Shown: piece by piece, positions 10,781-22,138 of the stretch
Layout of the letters: each line of letters starts with the position of its first letter
Position numbering within the stretch: the first letter of the stretch is position 1
Assembly: GCA_020137815.1 (NCBI GenBank)
Contig: CM035361.1
Location: 3,610,413-3,674,412 of the forward strand
Origin: Hormiphora californensis
Taxonomy: Eukaryota > Ctenophora > Tentaculata > Cydippida > Pleurobrachiidae
Direction: 5' to 3'
Length of the DNA stretch: 64,000 nucleotides
Translations under genes and position numbers: made by a program
The notes under the pieces: model-generated
The model's input: the letters and a program-made list of their open reading frames with translations, nothing else
Told to the model about the DNA's origin: nothing
Databases searched by the model: none

Positions 10781-13700
10781 ATGATACGTCTCCTTCTCTT
10801 CACAGCTGCATTTTGGAGGACAGTTGTTCTGACAGGTTGGTTTTTAGTTAGTCGATAGAATGTTGTTTATAAATTTTATATTTTTTAGTGGTCAATAATA
10901 TTTAGTTAGGGGATTTTAGTAATAAAAGGGCCAAGTTTTCAGCAAAATTTTTAACAAGCTAATTTTTTCACCAATAGGTCCGGATAGGTGTCTAGTATGA
11001 CCAAAAAAAAGTACACGATAATCGGAAGTGCGCACGCGCGCTGAGCGCACAAGAGGTAAACACATGTAATTACATGTATTTCTAGCCTGGCACGAAAACC
11101 CAAAAACCATCTTAGGAGACGAGTAGAGAAAAAATCAAGGGCACTAGATTGTGTAGCGTCCTCGCATTAGTGGGGGTAGGTGCTGGAATTAAGTCTCTAT
11201 CTCATCTGGTTAATTAGATAATTGGATAATTAGATATGCGCATAACCGTATTTTGGCTATATGGCTATAGCCACTTAGGAATGGTTTAGAGACTTTTCAC
11301 TGGTGCCATTTTGTAGGCAATAGCCAAGTTATGGGGGGTCGACGTCGGACGTTTAAGCTCTATCTCCAACCGTTTGGCCGCTATTTGGCTTAAAAGATGC
11401 TCAAAATGAGCAAAAAACGGTAAAAAGCCCGATTTTGAGCATCTTTAAAGCCAAATAGCGGCCAAACGGTTGGAGATAGAGCTTAAACGTCCGACGTCGA
11501 CCCCCCATAACTTGGCTATTGCCTACAAAATGGCACCAGTGAAAAGTCTCTAAACCATTCCTAAGTGGCTATAGCCATATAGCCAAAATACGGTTATGCG
11601 CATATCTAATTATCCAATTATCTAATTAACCAGATGAGATAGAGACTTAATTCCAGCACCTACCCCCACTAATGCGAGGACGCTACACAATCTAGTGCCC
11701 TTGATTTTTTCTCTACTCGTCTCCTAAGATGGTTTTTGGGTTTTCGTGCCAGGCTAGAAATACATGTAATTACATGTGTTTACTTTTTGTGCGCTCAGCG
11801 CGCGTGCGCACTTCCGATTATCGTGTACTTTTTTTTGGTCATACTAGACACCTATCCGAACCTATTGGTGAAGAAATTAGCTTGTTAAAAATTTTGCTGA
11901 AAAAATATACTAAAATCCCCTTATTAATTGGTCCATAAAACATAACGTTTTGTAGAGGTTTGACGGTTTTTTGTTTTTCAGACTGGATAGCTGTAGAGCG
12001 GGATGTGAAGATACCCTGGGACCTGGAGGCAACATCTCTCCAGATAAAGACAGACTCGACACTGGGCAGTGGTGAGATGATCTATGTGGAGATGTACGAT
12101 AATGGTGGCAGCTATATAGGTCGTGATGTGCTTGTGAAGTTCTCCTCCCCAATGCAGTATTATATAGCCTTCTGCACCGGCACCTACATAGACCTACCAG
12201 TGCAACCCCCGGTGGAGGTGGACAAGATCTGGACAATCACCAAAACAGAGTCCGCCCTCATCATCACGTGTAATAATGTGGAGGTGCTGAACTACCTGTT
12301 CGCAGATAGTTCAGATAGCAGCTGTGTTCCAAAGTGGGGTGGTGATGTTGTGGAGCAGATTTTGTTTCACAGTAGTCTTGACACAGCATCTGACTTCTAC
12401 AAAGCAGGTAAATGTCTAAATTTAATTCATAACACTTATAATTAAATTCAAAATTGTATGCATACTGCAGTGTTAACTGTGACAGACGACATGTCGTCTG
12501 TCACAGTTAACTCAGTAACTGGTTAACAATGAAGTCACCTACTTTTTGGCACCAAACAGCTGACTGTTAATTTATGATACGTTAATTTCATACCAGGCTG
12601 GACAGCTGTAGAGCGAGGTGTGAAGATACCCTGGGACCTGGAGGCAACATCTCTCCAGATAAAGACAGACTCTGCACTTGGTAGTGATGAGAAGATCAGG
12701 GTGGTTATGTACAACAAGGACAGCAGCTCTATCAGTGAAGTGTATGTGTGGTTCACCTACCCCTCAATGCGGTATTTTATAACCTCCTGCAGCACCGGCT
12801 GGGCAGACCTGTCAGTACAACCTCCAGTTGAGGTGGATAAGGTCTGGACGATCACCAAAACAGATACCGCCCTCATCATCACATGTAATGGTATGGAGAT
12901 GCTGAACCTCCTGTTTGAAGATGGTCCAGATAGCAACTGCGTTCCAAAGTTGGGTGATGATGTTGTGGAGCAGATTTTGTTTCATAGTAGTGACGCAGCA
13001 TCTGACTTCTACAGAGCAGGTAAATGTCTAACATAACTTTTATAATTCTATGCATACTGTCACAGTTTAAGGGTACGCCGACTGAAATTGTTTTCGAGTG
13101 CAGGGCAATCTTTCACCGTAGGGTTGTAGGCCATACCAAGGGGACCTCAAATATGCAATTTTAGCCCCAAAGTTGAATTCATGTTTTTGCTACAGCCGTT
13201 TAAAAAATGTCCCGAAAAGAGGTTTTTGACATCTCAAAAATACATTTTTAGAGATAGGAGCATGAAAATTTGGGGATTTGAAGAGGACATAGAGGTGATT
13301 AACCGAAAGAAAAATTTTTGAATCCGAGCAGATTTCTGGTCGTGAGATGGATTTTTTTAATATTACTTTAACGCCCTATTTGGAAAATATGTGAAGGGTG
13401 TAAATTGGTGAAAAGTTGCGTCCAACGATTATCTCAGTAGCCATAAATTTTGGGCGTGTCCTTATTTGAGATAAGTAATAAGTTGTATACAGAGGTTTTT
13501 TTTGTAAAAGCCGTGTTTTTGAAATTAGAGAAATTCTCTGTATCTCAAAAACAGCTGATGATAGAGACCTAAGAACACTCTTAAACGATTTGGAAGGTCC
13601 GATTTTTTGGGGGGGGGTCTTTTGAGAGACATTTTCTCCTACTTCAACCGTTTTTGCCGTAATTGTAAAACACAGAAACCCAACTTCGCCATCGCAGGAT

Positions 13701-16700
13701 CGACGGGCCGGAGGATGGGACGGGATGGATGGGCGGGTGGTGGGGCGGATGGAGGAGTGGGTGGAGGAGTGGGTGGATGGGTGGGTGGATGGGGAGGACT
13801 GGGTGGAGGAGTGGGTGGATGGGCGGGTGGATGGGTGCGACCCAAGGCATGGTTAATTTTTAATTCGTGGTGAACTACAACTCTTGTAGCTTTCCATTAC
13901 CAATATATTTTCTGTAATGAACTCACACTGTAATTACTATTTCCATTCAGATCAATTTGAGTGTCCTGCTTTCACTGTTGAGGGATCAACACAAACAAAC
14001 TGGCCTGCCTCGACGACAGGGACAACTGTCACCATTGAATGTGTTGCCAACCACATCCTAACGGGAAGTGAAACATTGACTTGTCAGGATAATGGATCGT
14101 GGTCAAGTGATTTACCACAGTGTGTTGGTAAGTTCATTGAGCACTTTACACTCCATCTTATTCTATAATTGTCGGGTTTGGGAACCGGAATCGACCGCAA
14201 CTTTCGTAAAATGCGATATGGTTTTCACACTTCATTAAACTGAACCCTAAGCCGAACTGAACCGAACAAAATGTTTTATAAAGTCGGTAAAATTTGAGTA
14301 ATGTTTGTTGTTTTTCAGAGTGGACAGCTAATCCGCGGAATAATGCAAAAATACCCTGGGACTTGGAGAGTACACCTCTCCAGATAAAGACCGACTCAAC
14401 AATGGGCAGTAATGAGATAATATATCTCACATTGTCGGGAAGTAACAATTATCATATTAGTGAGATAGTTGTAAAATTCTTCTCCCCGGCTATTGAGTAT
14501 CAGATTTACTTCTGTACAGGCTCGCAGTCAACTGACCTGCCAGTACAACCACCGATTGAGGTGGACAAAATCTGGACTTTCACCAAAACAGAGACCGCCT
14601 GGATTATCACATGTAATGGTGTTGAGGTGCTGAACTACCAGTTCATAGATAGTCCAGATAGCAGCTGTGTTCCAAAGTGGGGTGGTGATGTCGTGGAGGG
14701 GATCAATTTTCATCACACTGTTGACACAGCATCTGACTTCTACAGAGCAGGTAAGGCTGACGACCATATTAGACTGGAAAGAGCAGATAATTAAACTTTT
14801 AGTATGGGGAAAACGGTTCCCTAGTAAAGGTCGCGCGGGCAATTATGGTGAAAATTGGCCAATCTACAAACATTAATTCGCGAATCCTCAACAATATTGG
14901 CCAATCTTCGCTGGATGCGCAAATAGATTGGCCAATCTTCGCTGGCCATGGCTGAATTTCACAGCTGTTTCGCGCGCACACAACCCAAGATAACTGGTTT
15001 CGCGCCCCACGTCTATGCCACTCGATGCTCGCCAAATACCCCGGTAAGGGATCAGCCGATGATGCTATTTGAATAATGTTACTTTGCTGGCAACATGCTT
15101 CCAATGAGATTCAATAACATGCAGCAATGTGAATTGAGATGATCCAATTATGAAATGTTACTTTTCGGTAATCTGGTACAGTCTTATCGGTGCAGTGATA
15201 CTATACTGATGTTAGGGATCAGAATGATTTGAAAAGTAGACACCAAGAGGATTGCAGAACACCCGGAATTTTGATTTTAGCATAACGGGAACCATTTCCT
15301 CCCCATGGCGCCCTTTTTAGGGACCAAAACGAGGTCAGGGCCAGAGGGTACTCGCGAAATACGGTCTCTGCGCCCCCAGCGACTCTCTCGACAGACACAA
15401 ATTGGGTCGAGGAGAGTTAAAACTTCCTCAGAAATATTCAGGTGTTTTTGAATGACCGATATGAAAATTCAATTAAATGATATATATACCAACTAAAATT
15501 TAAAATTACAAGAGCGGATTTGGCTCAGTTGATAGCAGCTTGTCTGTCACCCTCAGGGCGTCGGGTTCGAGACCAGAGCATCGACCCTTTTTCCATATTT
15601 TTTAAAAACATTTAGGAAATTGGCACAGTATAGTGAATAGATTGGTTCAATCGAAAAATAAGAATGAACTGCCCCATTTAATCCGAGGAAATCGTGTATA
15701 AAATTTGACAAAACATAAAATTTATAGGGGCAATGTAATTCCTTCACTAAATGGTACTAATAGGTCCACCCTACCACCAAACGAAAGTTTACCAACCAAC
15801 TCCATGGGGGGAGGTCCGATAATTGGCCTTAATTGGCACCTGTATTTTCAGTATGGGTCCAAAAATATAAATTCTCTTAGAATAGGAGTAGAGAAGAAAA
15901 TAAGGGCACTAAACTGTGTAGCGTCCTCGCATTAGTGGGGGTAGACGCCCGTGAAAAGTCTCTATCTCATTTGGTTAATTAGATAATTGGATAATTAGAT
16001 CTGCGCATAGCCGTTTTTGGCCATACGGCTATAGCCACTTAGGAATGGTTTAGAGACGTTTCACTGGTGCCATTTTGTAGCCAATGGCCAAGTTATGGGG
16101 GGTCGACGTCGGACTGTTAAGCTCTATCTCCAACCGTATAGCCGTTATTTGGCTTTAAAGGTGCTCAAAATGAGCAAAAAACGGTAAAAGCCCGATTTTG
16201 AGCACCTTTTAAAGCCAAATAACGGCTAAACGGTTGGAGAAATTTAGGAGTTAACCCGGGGCCCCCCATTGGAAAAAAAGGAAAAAGGGAAAAAAATTTA
16301 AACCCTTCCTAAGGGCTATAGCCCCGTATGGCCAAAAACTATTCAATTAAAATTTAATTTTAAAAAAAAAAAGGGGACTTTTTCCCCGGGGTTCCCCCTA
16401 AAATTGCGAATCACATTTTTGCCCTATTTTTTTCCTCCCCTATTTTTAAGAGAAAAAAAACGAAAAACAGGGGGCCAATTAAGGGCCCAAACCCTCCCCC
16501 CCGGATTTGGTTTTGGAATTTTTTTGGGGGGAGGGTGGACTTTGTAAAAGTGGAGAATTACCTTCCCCCTTTTTATGGCCTTTTCCTGGATTTTTTCAAA
16601 ATTGCCCTTTTTAAGATTTCTAAACCCCCCCGTAATGGGGGGGAAAGGGAAGGGGGTAAAGGGGGGAAGGGGAAATCCGGGGAAAAAAAAAAAAATAACC

Positions 16701-19700
16701 TCTGAGGGTTTTTTAGGTTTCCCTTTTTGGGGGGAGGGAAACTACCTGGGGCGGGGGAGGGGCGAAAGGGGGAAGCAAAAGGGGGGGAAAAAAGAAGAGG
16801 AGGGGGGAAAAGGGGGGGGTGCGAAAACGCCCCCGCCCCAGGGGAAAAGGAAGAAACCCCCCAAGGAGCAAAAACGGGAAGGAGGGCCCGGGGATCTATA
16901 GGGGGAAAGGGGCCCCCTTCTTTTTTTTCCTTTTTCTTAAATTTTTCCTTCTCCCTTTGGGGCGCCCCCTCTCTCTGCTTTCTTTTTTATTTTTTTTTCC
17001 CTTAATATTCAAGGGAAAACTCCCCCCGCGTTTGAAAACATTGTTTTTAAAAGTTAAAGGGGGAACTCGTATTGAATGTACCCCCAAACCCCTGTTTCTA
17101 AATTTTTTTGGCTGAGGCTCCTTCCTCCCCCTTCCGCTTTTCCTTATTCCCCCCTTTCCCCAATTCAGGGCCCCCCCTCATTTCCCCCTCATTCCCTCTT
17201 CTCTCCCAAACTCATTCCCCCTCTCATTCCCATCTCTCATTCCCCCTCTCATTCCCACTATATCCCAATCTCTCACTCCCCCGCTCATTATCCCCCTCTC
17301 ATTCCCCCCTCTTTCCCAAACTCATTCCCATATCTCATTCTCCATCTCCCAATCTCTCATTCCCGGTTCCCCATTTCATTATGCCCCTCTCGTTATCCCC
17401 CTCTCAGGTGTGGTACTGGCTATTAATTATCGCACATTGAGAATCAAGTGTCCTGATTGGCCAGTGCATCTCTATCTCAATTCACACATTACGTTCCACG
17501 TTTTTTTTTTTTTTTGGATCGTCCCCGTGCTAACATTTGTCACTCCCTGTTACACACCATGTATCCTGGCCATATGTGCCACGGTTTGACAGATGTTATT
17601 TTCACAGCCACCTGTTTGACCCCGGTAGTGAGGGCCGGAATACTGCCTTTAGGTACCCAATCACTGGTACTCTGCCTAATCATGCTGGCCATTACCTGTC
17701 TGGCGGTGCCGACCCGCTTTGAGTGTCAAAACCCAGGCCTGGCTCCGCCCTACAGGCAGTTACAGTATAAAATCAACCAGGCTTGTGGGCATAGCGTTTG
17801 ACGGTACAACCTTAATGCACTTTGGTCTTTGCAGCACAGATGTGTATAGTTTGGGGAATGAAGCGGGCAAGGGCAATGTTCGTGATGCTTCGTTATCGGT
17901 CATGAGTGTCAAGGAGTGAGCGCCGTATGCTGTTCATGATTGTATTTTGTGTTCATGCATCGTGGTATTAGGCTCAGGGGATAGGGAAAGAAAAAAACAC
18001 AGAGAAAGAGAGAGAAAGAGAGGGAGCTGGCTCCTATAAACGTACTTTACGTACTGTTGATAGCGAGAGAGAGAGAGAGAGATATATAGAGAGAGAGAGA
18101 GATAGAGAGATATATAGAGAGAGAGATAAATAGAAGAAGGGTTAACAGAGCCGACCAATGAAAACTGGAGACCTACTGCAGCGGACAACCTTACCATCCC
18201 CCACCCAACCCAACAGAACACCCCAACCCCAAGGAGTAGCCTAATTACTAATTAGGCAGAAGTAGCCCCCAAAGCCCTCCATTCTCCAACCGATCTACTG
18301 AGGCCAGGGAAGGAATCATTGGTCGACTCTATACGCAAGGAAAGCAAGACTTGGTTAGCAAGCAGATGTAATGTATGAAGGTGCGTGCTGGATAACTAAG
18401 TATGTACTTATGAGGTGATTGCATGGTATGATAACTTTTTATGGATGGACTATACTACAGGATATCGTCTCCCATAATATGGCTCACCCGAGAAAGATAA
18501 TAACTCCAATTAACCCCATCCCACACACCAGATATCGCCCCCCCCCCCCCCGTTGTGATCGTGAGATAGGCGTGAGATGAGAGAGACAGACAGTGAGAGA
18601 GACAGAGAGACATCAGACAGTCGAGGGAACCCCGCTCCAGGAAGGTGACGAAATAGAAGCCGGGTCCAGAGTGAAGAACCCAATTAGACCTCCAGTGCCA
18701 ACAGCGATGATTATCTCCACATTCCAGGAAGACCTCCATTAAGAAATTACGGGATGACATCCAAAACCCCCTTGGAGAATGGAGAAAAAGGTGATGAAAA
18801 GGGATCGGCAGGAGAGATAAAGATGAGAGAGACCGGCGATAGAGAAGGAGACCAACGAACTAGAAGATATGAAATAGAAGACAACCACGAGATCCAGAGT
18901 GACGAAACTGCTACTGGTCCCAACTAGAGAGAGAACCCCTGATCCGAAGAAGAACCGTAACTGGAAAAGACCTATCTAATCCAAGACAAGACGAAAACTC
19001 CGGGAGCCGAGAGAAAAAAAAGGCAGCGGAGAAGAAGCTGTCGCCACTGGCCCCAAGAAGGCAACTAGAAACAGAAATAGTGCCCACTGTGCGTGAACTG
19101 CACAGGAGATGAGCATTGGGAACGAGGAAGCACCTGGAAAATGGGTGGTTGATTGTGATAAATACAATAGATATATATTGTGATCCTGCAACATGTTTGG
19201 GTTAGGTGGAGAGTGAGAGATCTTTACCTCTTTCTCGCACGGGAGAGATGCCCTGTGAATGAAACCCGTATTCGGATCGGTGTTAGTGAGTAAGGTGGGA
19301 CTAACCCAGATCCCCCTCCCCCACACCAAGAGCCCCCTTGCCCAGCCCCTGTCCCTTAGCCAAGCCTCTCTAACTGCCAACCTACTGGCCCACACGAGGC
19401 CCCAGTCCCCACGGAAACACAACTGCGGGAACCCCACACGGCACACTTAGCCTACACTAGCCCAATACAACCGGAGGGTACGCAGACCTGACTAGGAACG
19501 GGAAACAAGAAAGGGAGGGACTAAGGAGAGGCCAGAGGAGCAGAACCAAAGAGTACAGCTAGGACCAAGTGCCTAAATACAAGAACTGAACAACTATAAA
19601 AAACTCCAAAAAAATACGTGCGGGAGCACGAACACAGAGACAGGCAACACAACCTAATGCCAAATACTCCCCTACCCCGGCACGTGAAACACGGTCAACA

Positions 19701-20810
19701 ATGATACCCGAACTGACAGGACAGAAGACACCCTAGAACTGTGAACAGGCAACTATGAACTATGAAATTGACAACAACAATTACTGAAACATACATAACA
19801 AGACAATGAATAAATGAATATTGAATAACAGAATGAACGATCTTATCTGATAGACGATTGTAGGTAAGCGTTGTAGTTGACTGGTCCTTTGTTGTTATTG
19901 CTGGTAGTAGTTGAAGCTAGCTGGACTTGGTTCACCGTGGTAGACAAAGTGGTGAAATTCGAGAAGGCCGGGAGAGGGGGAGAGATCACCCGCACAATAC
20001 AAGAGAGAGCAAAACACGAAGTGCACGTTCCACGTTATTGTATGTCACGCTGATACCTTCACGTGATGGAAAAGAGAGGTCGATGTTGTAGAAAAGATCA
20101 AGTTTAGCAGTACTGATGACACAGCATCTGACTTCTACAGAGCAGGTATAAAGGGCAGTGCTGTTTGTAGTGGGAATATTAATACGGCGTCTGAATAATA
20201 TGATATTTGACGTATAGTGGAGAAACCAGGAACCGACCGAAACAAGTAAACAACCAATCAGAGCTCGTTATTTAGTTCACATGACTGGTTATCAGCCAAT
20301 CAGGGACCAGTATTACCTGATTCGGTCGGTTCCTGGGAGAAACCGTGTCCAAACACCGTGCATAGACGCACCGTTTGTGTAACACGCGGGTAATAAAGCA
20401 CACTTTTTCAGCTAGATCAGGATGAACATGTGTTTATTGCCAGCGTGCTACGTAAAGTGTGCGTCTGCGCACGGTGTTTCGACACCGTGTCTCCACTACC
20501 AACGACACTGTATCAGCAGTTTGGTTCAAATAAAATGAACGAAAATCCAAGCTTTCCATGACATATCATGTACCTGCATTTTTCAATGAACTCACAACAT
20601 TTAGTATTTACTATTTCCATTCAGAGCCAATTGTCGAGTGTCTTGCCTTTACTGTTGAGAGATCAACACAGGGAAACTGGACTGCCTCGCCAACAGGGAC
20701 ATCTGCCACCATCGAATGTGCTGCCAACCATATCCTTGTGGGGAATGCAACACTGACTTGCGACGATGATGGAACATGGTCAAGTGATGTACCACAGTGT
20801 GATAAAATTG
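10781..20810 (+). CDS. secreted modular protein: unnamed ~140-aa module + sushi/CCP domains
   Basis: Exons: 10781-10835 (ATG; 18-residue signal peptide MIRLLLFTAAFWRTVVLT), 11982-12407, 12597-13019, 13951-14127, 14319-14750, a remnant 20078-20145, and 20625-20810; 3' exons are not recognised. Every internal exon is phase 1 at both ends, so modules can be added or lost without a frameshift. Exons 2, 3 and 5 encode one module of about 140 residues: IPWDLE..LQIKTDS at its start, LPVQPP.EVDK.WT.TKTE in the middle, then CVPKWGGDVVE and ASDFYRAG at the end. Exons 4 and 7 are sushi domains with four cysteines and a Trp before the last (WSSDLPQC, WSSDVPQC). The product should be extracellular; sushi domains usually bind proteins. 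I cannot name the long module or its ligand. The remnant keeps only its last 22 or so codons, and the region between 14751 and 20077 includes suspect sequence, so an exon may be lost or misassembled. Confidence 0.8.
10909..11920. mobile_element. 1-kb near-perfect palindromic foldback element in intron 1
   Basis: The arms start GGGGATTTTAGT and end ACTAAAATCCCC and pair along almost their whole length (each about 490 bp), meeting near 11415 around a short spacer (AAAACGGTAAAAAG). The arms contain no gene, only mirrored open frames. A related partial copy begins at 15885. I could not find a clean target duplication (TTTAGTTA / TTATTAAT). Confidence 0.85.
13020..13950. repeat. intron with G-rich minisatellite (13714-13838)
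   Basis: Intron between the second long module and the first sushi exon. At 13714-13838 the plus strand is a run of GGATGGGT/GGAGTGGGTGG units with dozens of G triplets, able in principle to form G-quadruplexes in DNA or pre-mRNA. The 13060-13700 part is low-complexity AT-rich DNA with no recognisable feature. Confidence 0.65.
14818..14945. repeat. dispersed repeat with TTGGCCAATCT triplets, copy 1
   Basis: Begins CCCTAGTAAAGGTCGCGCGG and carries TTGGCCAATCT three times. A near-identical copy is at 22528-22650. The inverted CCAAT-like word TTGGCCAA is itself palindromic. Origin unknown. Confidence 0.7.
15512..15585 (+). repeat. tRNA-like sequence with A and B boxes (SINE head or tRNA pseudogene)
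   Basis: TGGCTCAGTTG matches a pol III A box and GGTTCGAGACC matches a B box, about 32 bp apart, ending in a T run (CCCTTTTT). The acceptor stem does not close, so it is more likely a tRNA-derived SINE head or a dead tRNA than a working tRNA. Confidence 0.5.
15885..16330. mobile_element. second copy of the palindromic foldback element, right arm corrupted
   Basis: The left arm (GTAGAGAAGAAAATAAGGGC onwards, with GTGTAGCGTCCTCGCATTAG) matches the element at 10909-11920, including the central GAGCAAAAAACGGTAAAA. After about 16245 the expected inverted arm turns into a distorted version of itself (CCTTCCTAAGGGCTATAGCC for CATTCCTAAGTGGCTATAGCC). Confidence 0.7.
16250..17420. other. probable low-quality sequence (read-tail artefact)
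   Basis: The sequence becomes homopolymer-stretched (runs of G, C, A and T of 5-12 bases) starting halfway through the second arm of a palindrome, where sequencing enzymes stall. The first 120 bp can be followed as a corrupted copy of that arm, then similarity fades. Open frames here (for example 16575-17440) are products of low complexity. I would not annotate genes in it. Confidence 0.7.
17421..20077. other. non-coding stretch of different composition
   Basis: This has fewer A/T runs than the surroundings and is purine-rich after 18000, with GA microsatellites at 18061-18125 and no open frame that looks like a protein. A TATAAAA at about 17767 and clean non-repetitive text suggest a real sequence, perhaps part of an LTR-type element, but no gag, pol or paired LTR is visible. 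ACGTTCCACGTT occurs at about 17491 and 20028, close to both edges, and may be a chance or duplicated word. Confidence 0.4.
20227..20335. mobile_element. hAT-like MITE with perfect 8-bp duplication
   Basis: CAGGAACCGACC...GGTCGGTTCCTG flanked by GGAGAAAC on both sides. It lies in reverse orientation to the 9009 copy. The central CACGTGA is changed to CACATGA. Confidence 0.85.
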
Positions 20811-22138
20811 GTAAGTTCATTTAGTAATTTCTAATACCGTGATCTTCCTGCTTATTAATTAAGCAAACAACATTAAAACTTCATGAAGCCAATTGTTATC
20901 TTACCATATAAACCTAAAAAGGTAACAACTTAGATATCTCCACTACAAGAATAAGCTCGTGTAAAAAACTTTTTCTTTCATCAAGAACTGTTGAACTAAA
21001 ACTTCCTTGTTTTACTTGGAAACCCCAAATATATTGATTTTCTGATCGGTGTCGGTAAGAACTATTATTAGTCGATTATTAATCTTAATATATAGTTTAA
21101 TATAATTAATATTAACTCGGATATGTCTTTGTTTATTAAGGGACGCTAGTGAAAATGCCCAACAGATAATGATCTTCTGGAGCGTTTAACAATTTTCGTT
21201 AATTATTTATAGTTTCATGCTTTTTACAGCGATCTCAGTTATTAATAAGTTATAATTTTTGCAACCCTGGCCTAGTAGGGAAACCATTCGTTCATTCAGG
21301 TCACGGCTATTTACGCCTGAGACCTGAGATGTCAGGGATGTTCTTGATCTTGGCTATTCCCTAAAAATTTCCCTGAAATCTCAGGGAATAGATTGGGCGG
21401 TAGGCGGACTCTAGTGCTAACGGACTCTATATCTAAACCCAAGGAGGACTCTATATCTAACCCTAACCTTTACACTAACCCCTAACCTCGAACCCAAATA
21501 ACAGCCCTAACACTTCTAAACGAGTATAGAGGCACAGCAAACTCTCGCTTCCGGCCTAAGGGCCGAAATCTCGAGTTCGCTTTTCGTGATTTTAGCACTA
21601 GAGTCCGCTTACCCCGACGTCCGCGGTGGCAACTTCGCTGCGAAGGGAATAACCGTCACTGAGATCTGAGGTCATATGCATAGTGGTTACCGATTCGATG
21701 AAATACAGTAAGAATACGCGCAAGCAACATATCGCTAGAACGCTTTCGTATGACAATTGCTGCCGCCTTTTACAAGTCTTTTACGTGTATTTTTGCTGAC
21801 TTTGTAATGATCAGTGAGCCAATGCGCGAATATATCAAATAATGATGCATGCATGCGTTCTACGCCAAAGCTGCAGTATAGATGTTCTATCCGTTAATGG
21901 ACACTTATTATAGAAAACAGATCCAGTATAATGACAACAACATATTTCCAAGTACCAAACTTGTGTTTTCCTTGTTTTTATATATCTTGGTAGGAGTATG
22001 ACTTTTATAGACATCCGTTTCTTGCACTATAATCCAAACCCGGACTTAATTTTTAGTCTCTCTTTAATGATTTCAATGAATATATTTAACTATTGAATAC
22101 AAGAAAAAACTTTTTATGCTGCTGGAATGATAACTTAC
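20811..22138. other. intergenic stretch between the two facing genes
   Basis: AT-rich with no recognisable exon. It holds a second copy of the 'ggtaggcggactctagtgct' element and fragments of the GAGACCTGAGATCTC repeat. The 3' ends of both secreted-protein genes should be here or very near, but I cannot see a terminal exon or a convincing polyadenylation signal for either. Confidence 0.5.
21399..21613. mobile_element. second copy of the GGTAGGCGG MITE-like element
   Basis: Same inverted ends and interior as 3312-3536, including the telomere-like CTAACCCTAACC stretch and the CGGCCTAAGGGCCGAAATC segment. Confidence 0.7.

Noticed and set aside
10916-11938. Two identical small proteins (MVFGFSCQARN...) on opposite strands
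   Set aside because: Mirror frames in the two arms of a palindrome; no support as genes.
13607-13873. Glycine-rich protein
   Set aside because: Reading of the G-rich minisatellite within an intron; no splice or domain support.
16575-17440. Several overlapping open frames of about 100 codons
   Set aside because: They lie in homopolymer-stretched, probably bad sequence; their products are G/K- or S/P/H-rich noise.
17421-20077. LTR of a second retrotransposon
   Set aside because: A TATA-like word and tidy non-repetitive text hint at it, but there is no partner LTR, no TG...CA ends and no gag or pol.
10781-20810. Farnesoic-acid O-methyltransferase-like domain for the 140-residue module
   Set aside because: Considered because such domains are common in invertebrate secreted proteins, but I could not line up its signature residues, so the module is left unnamed.
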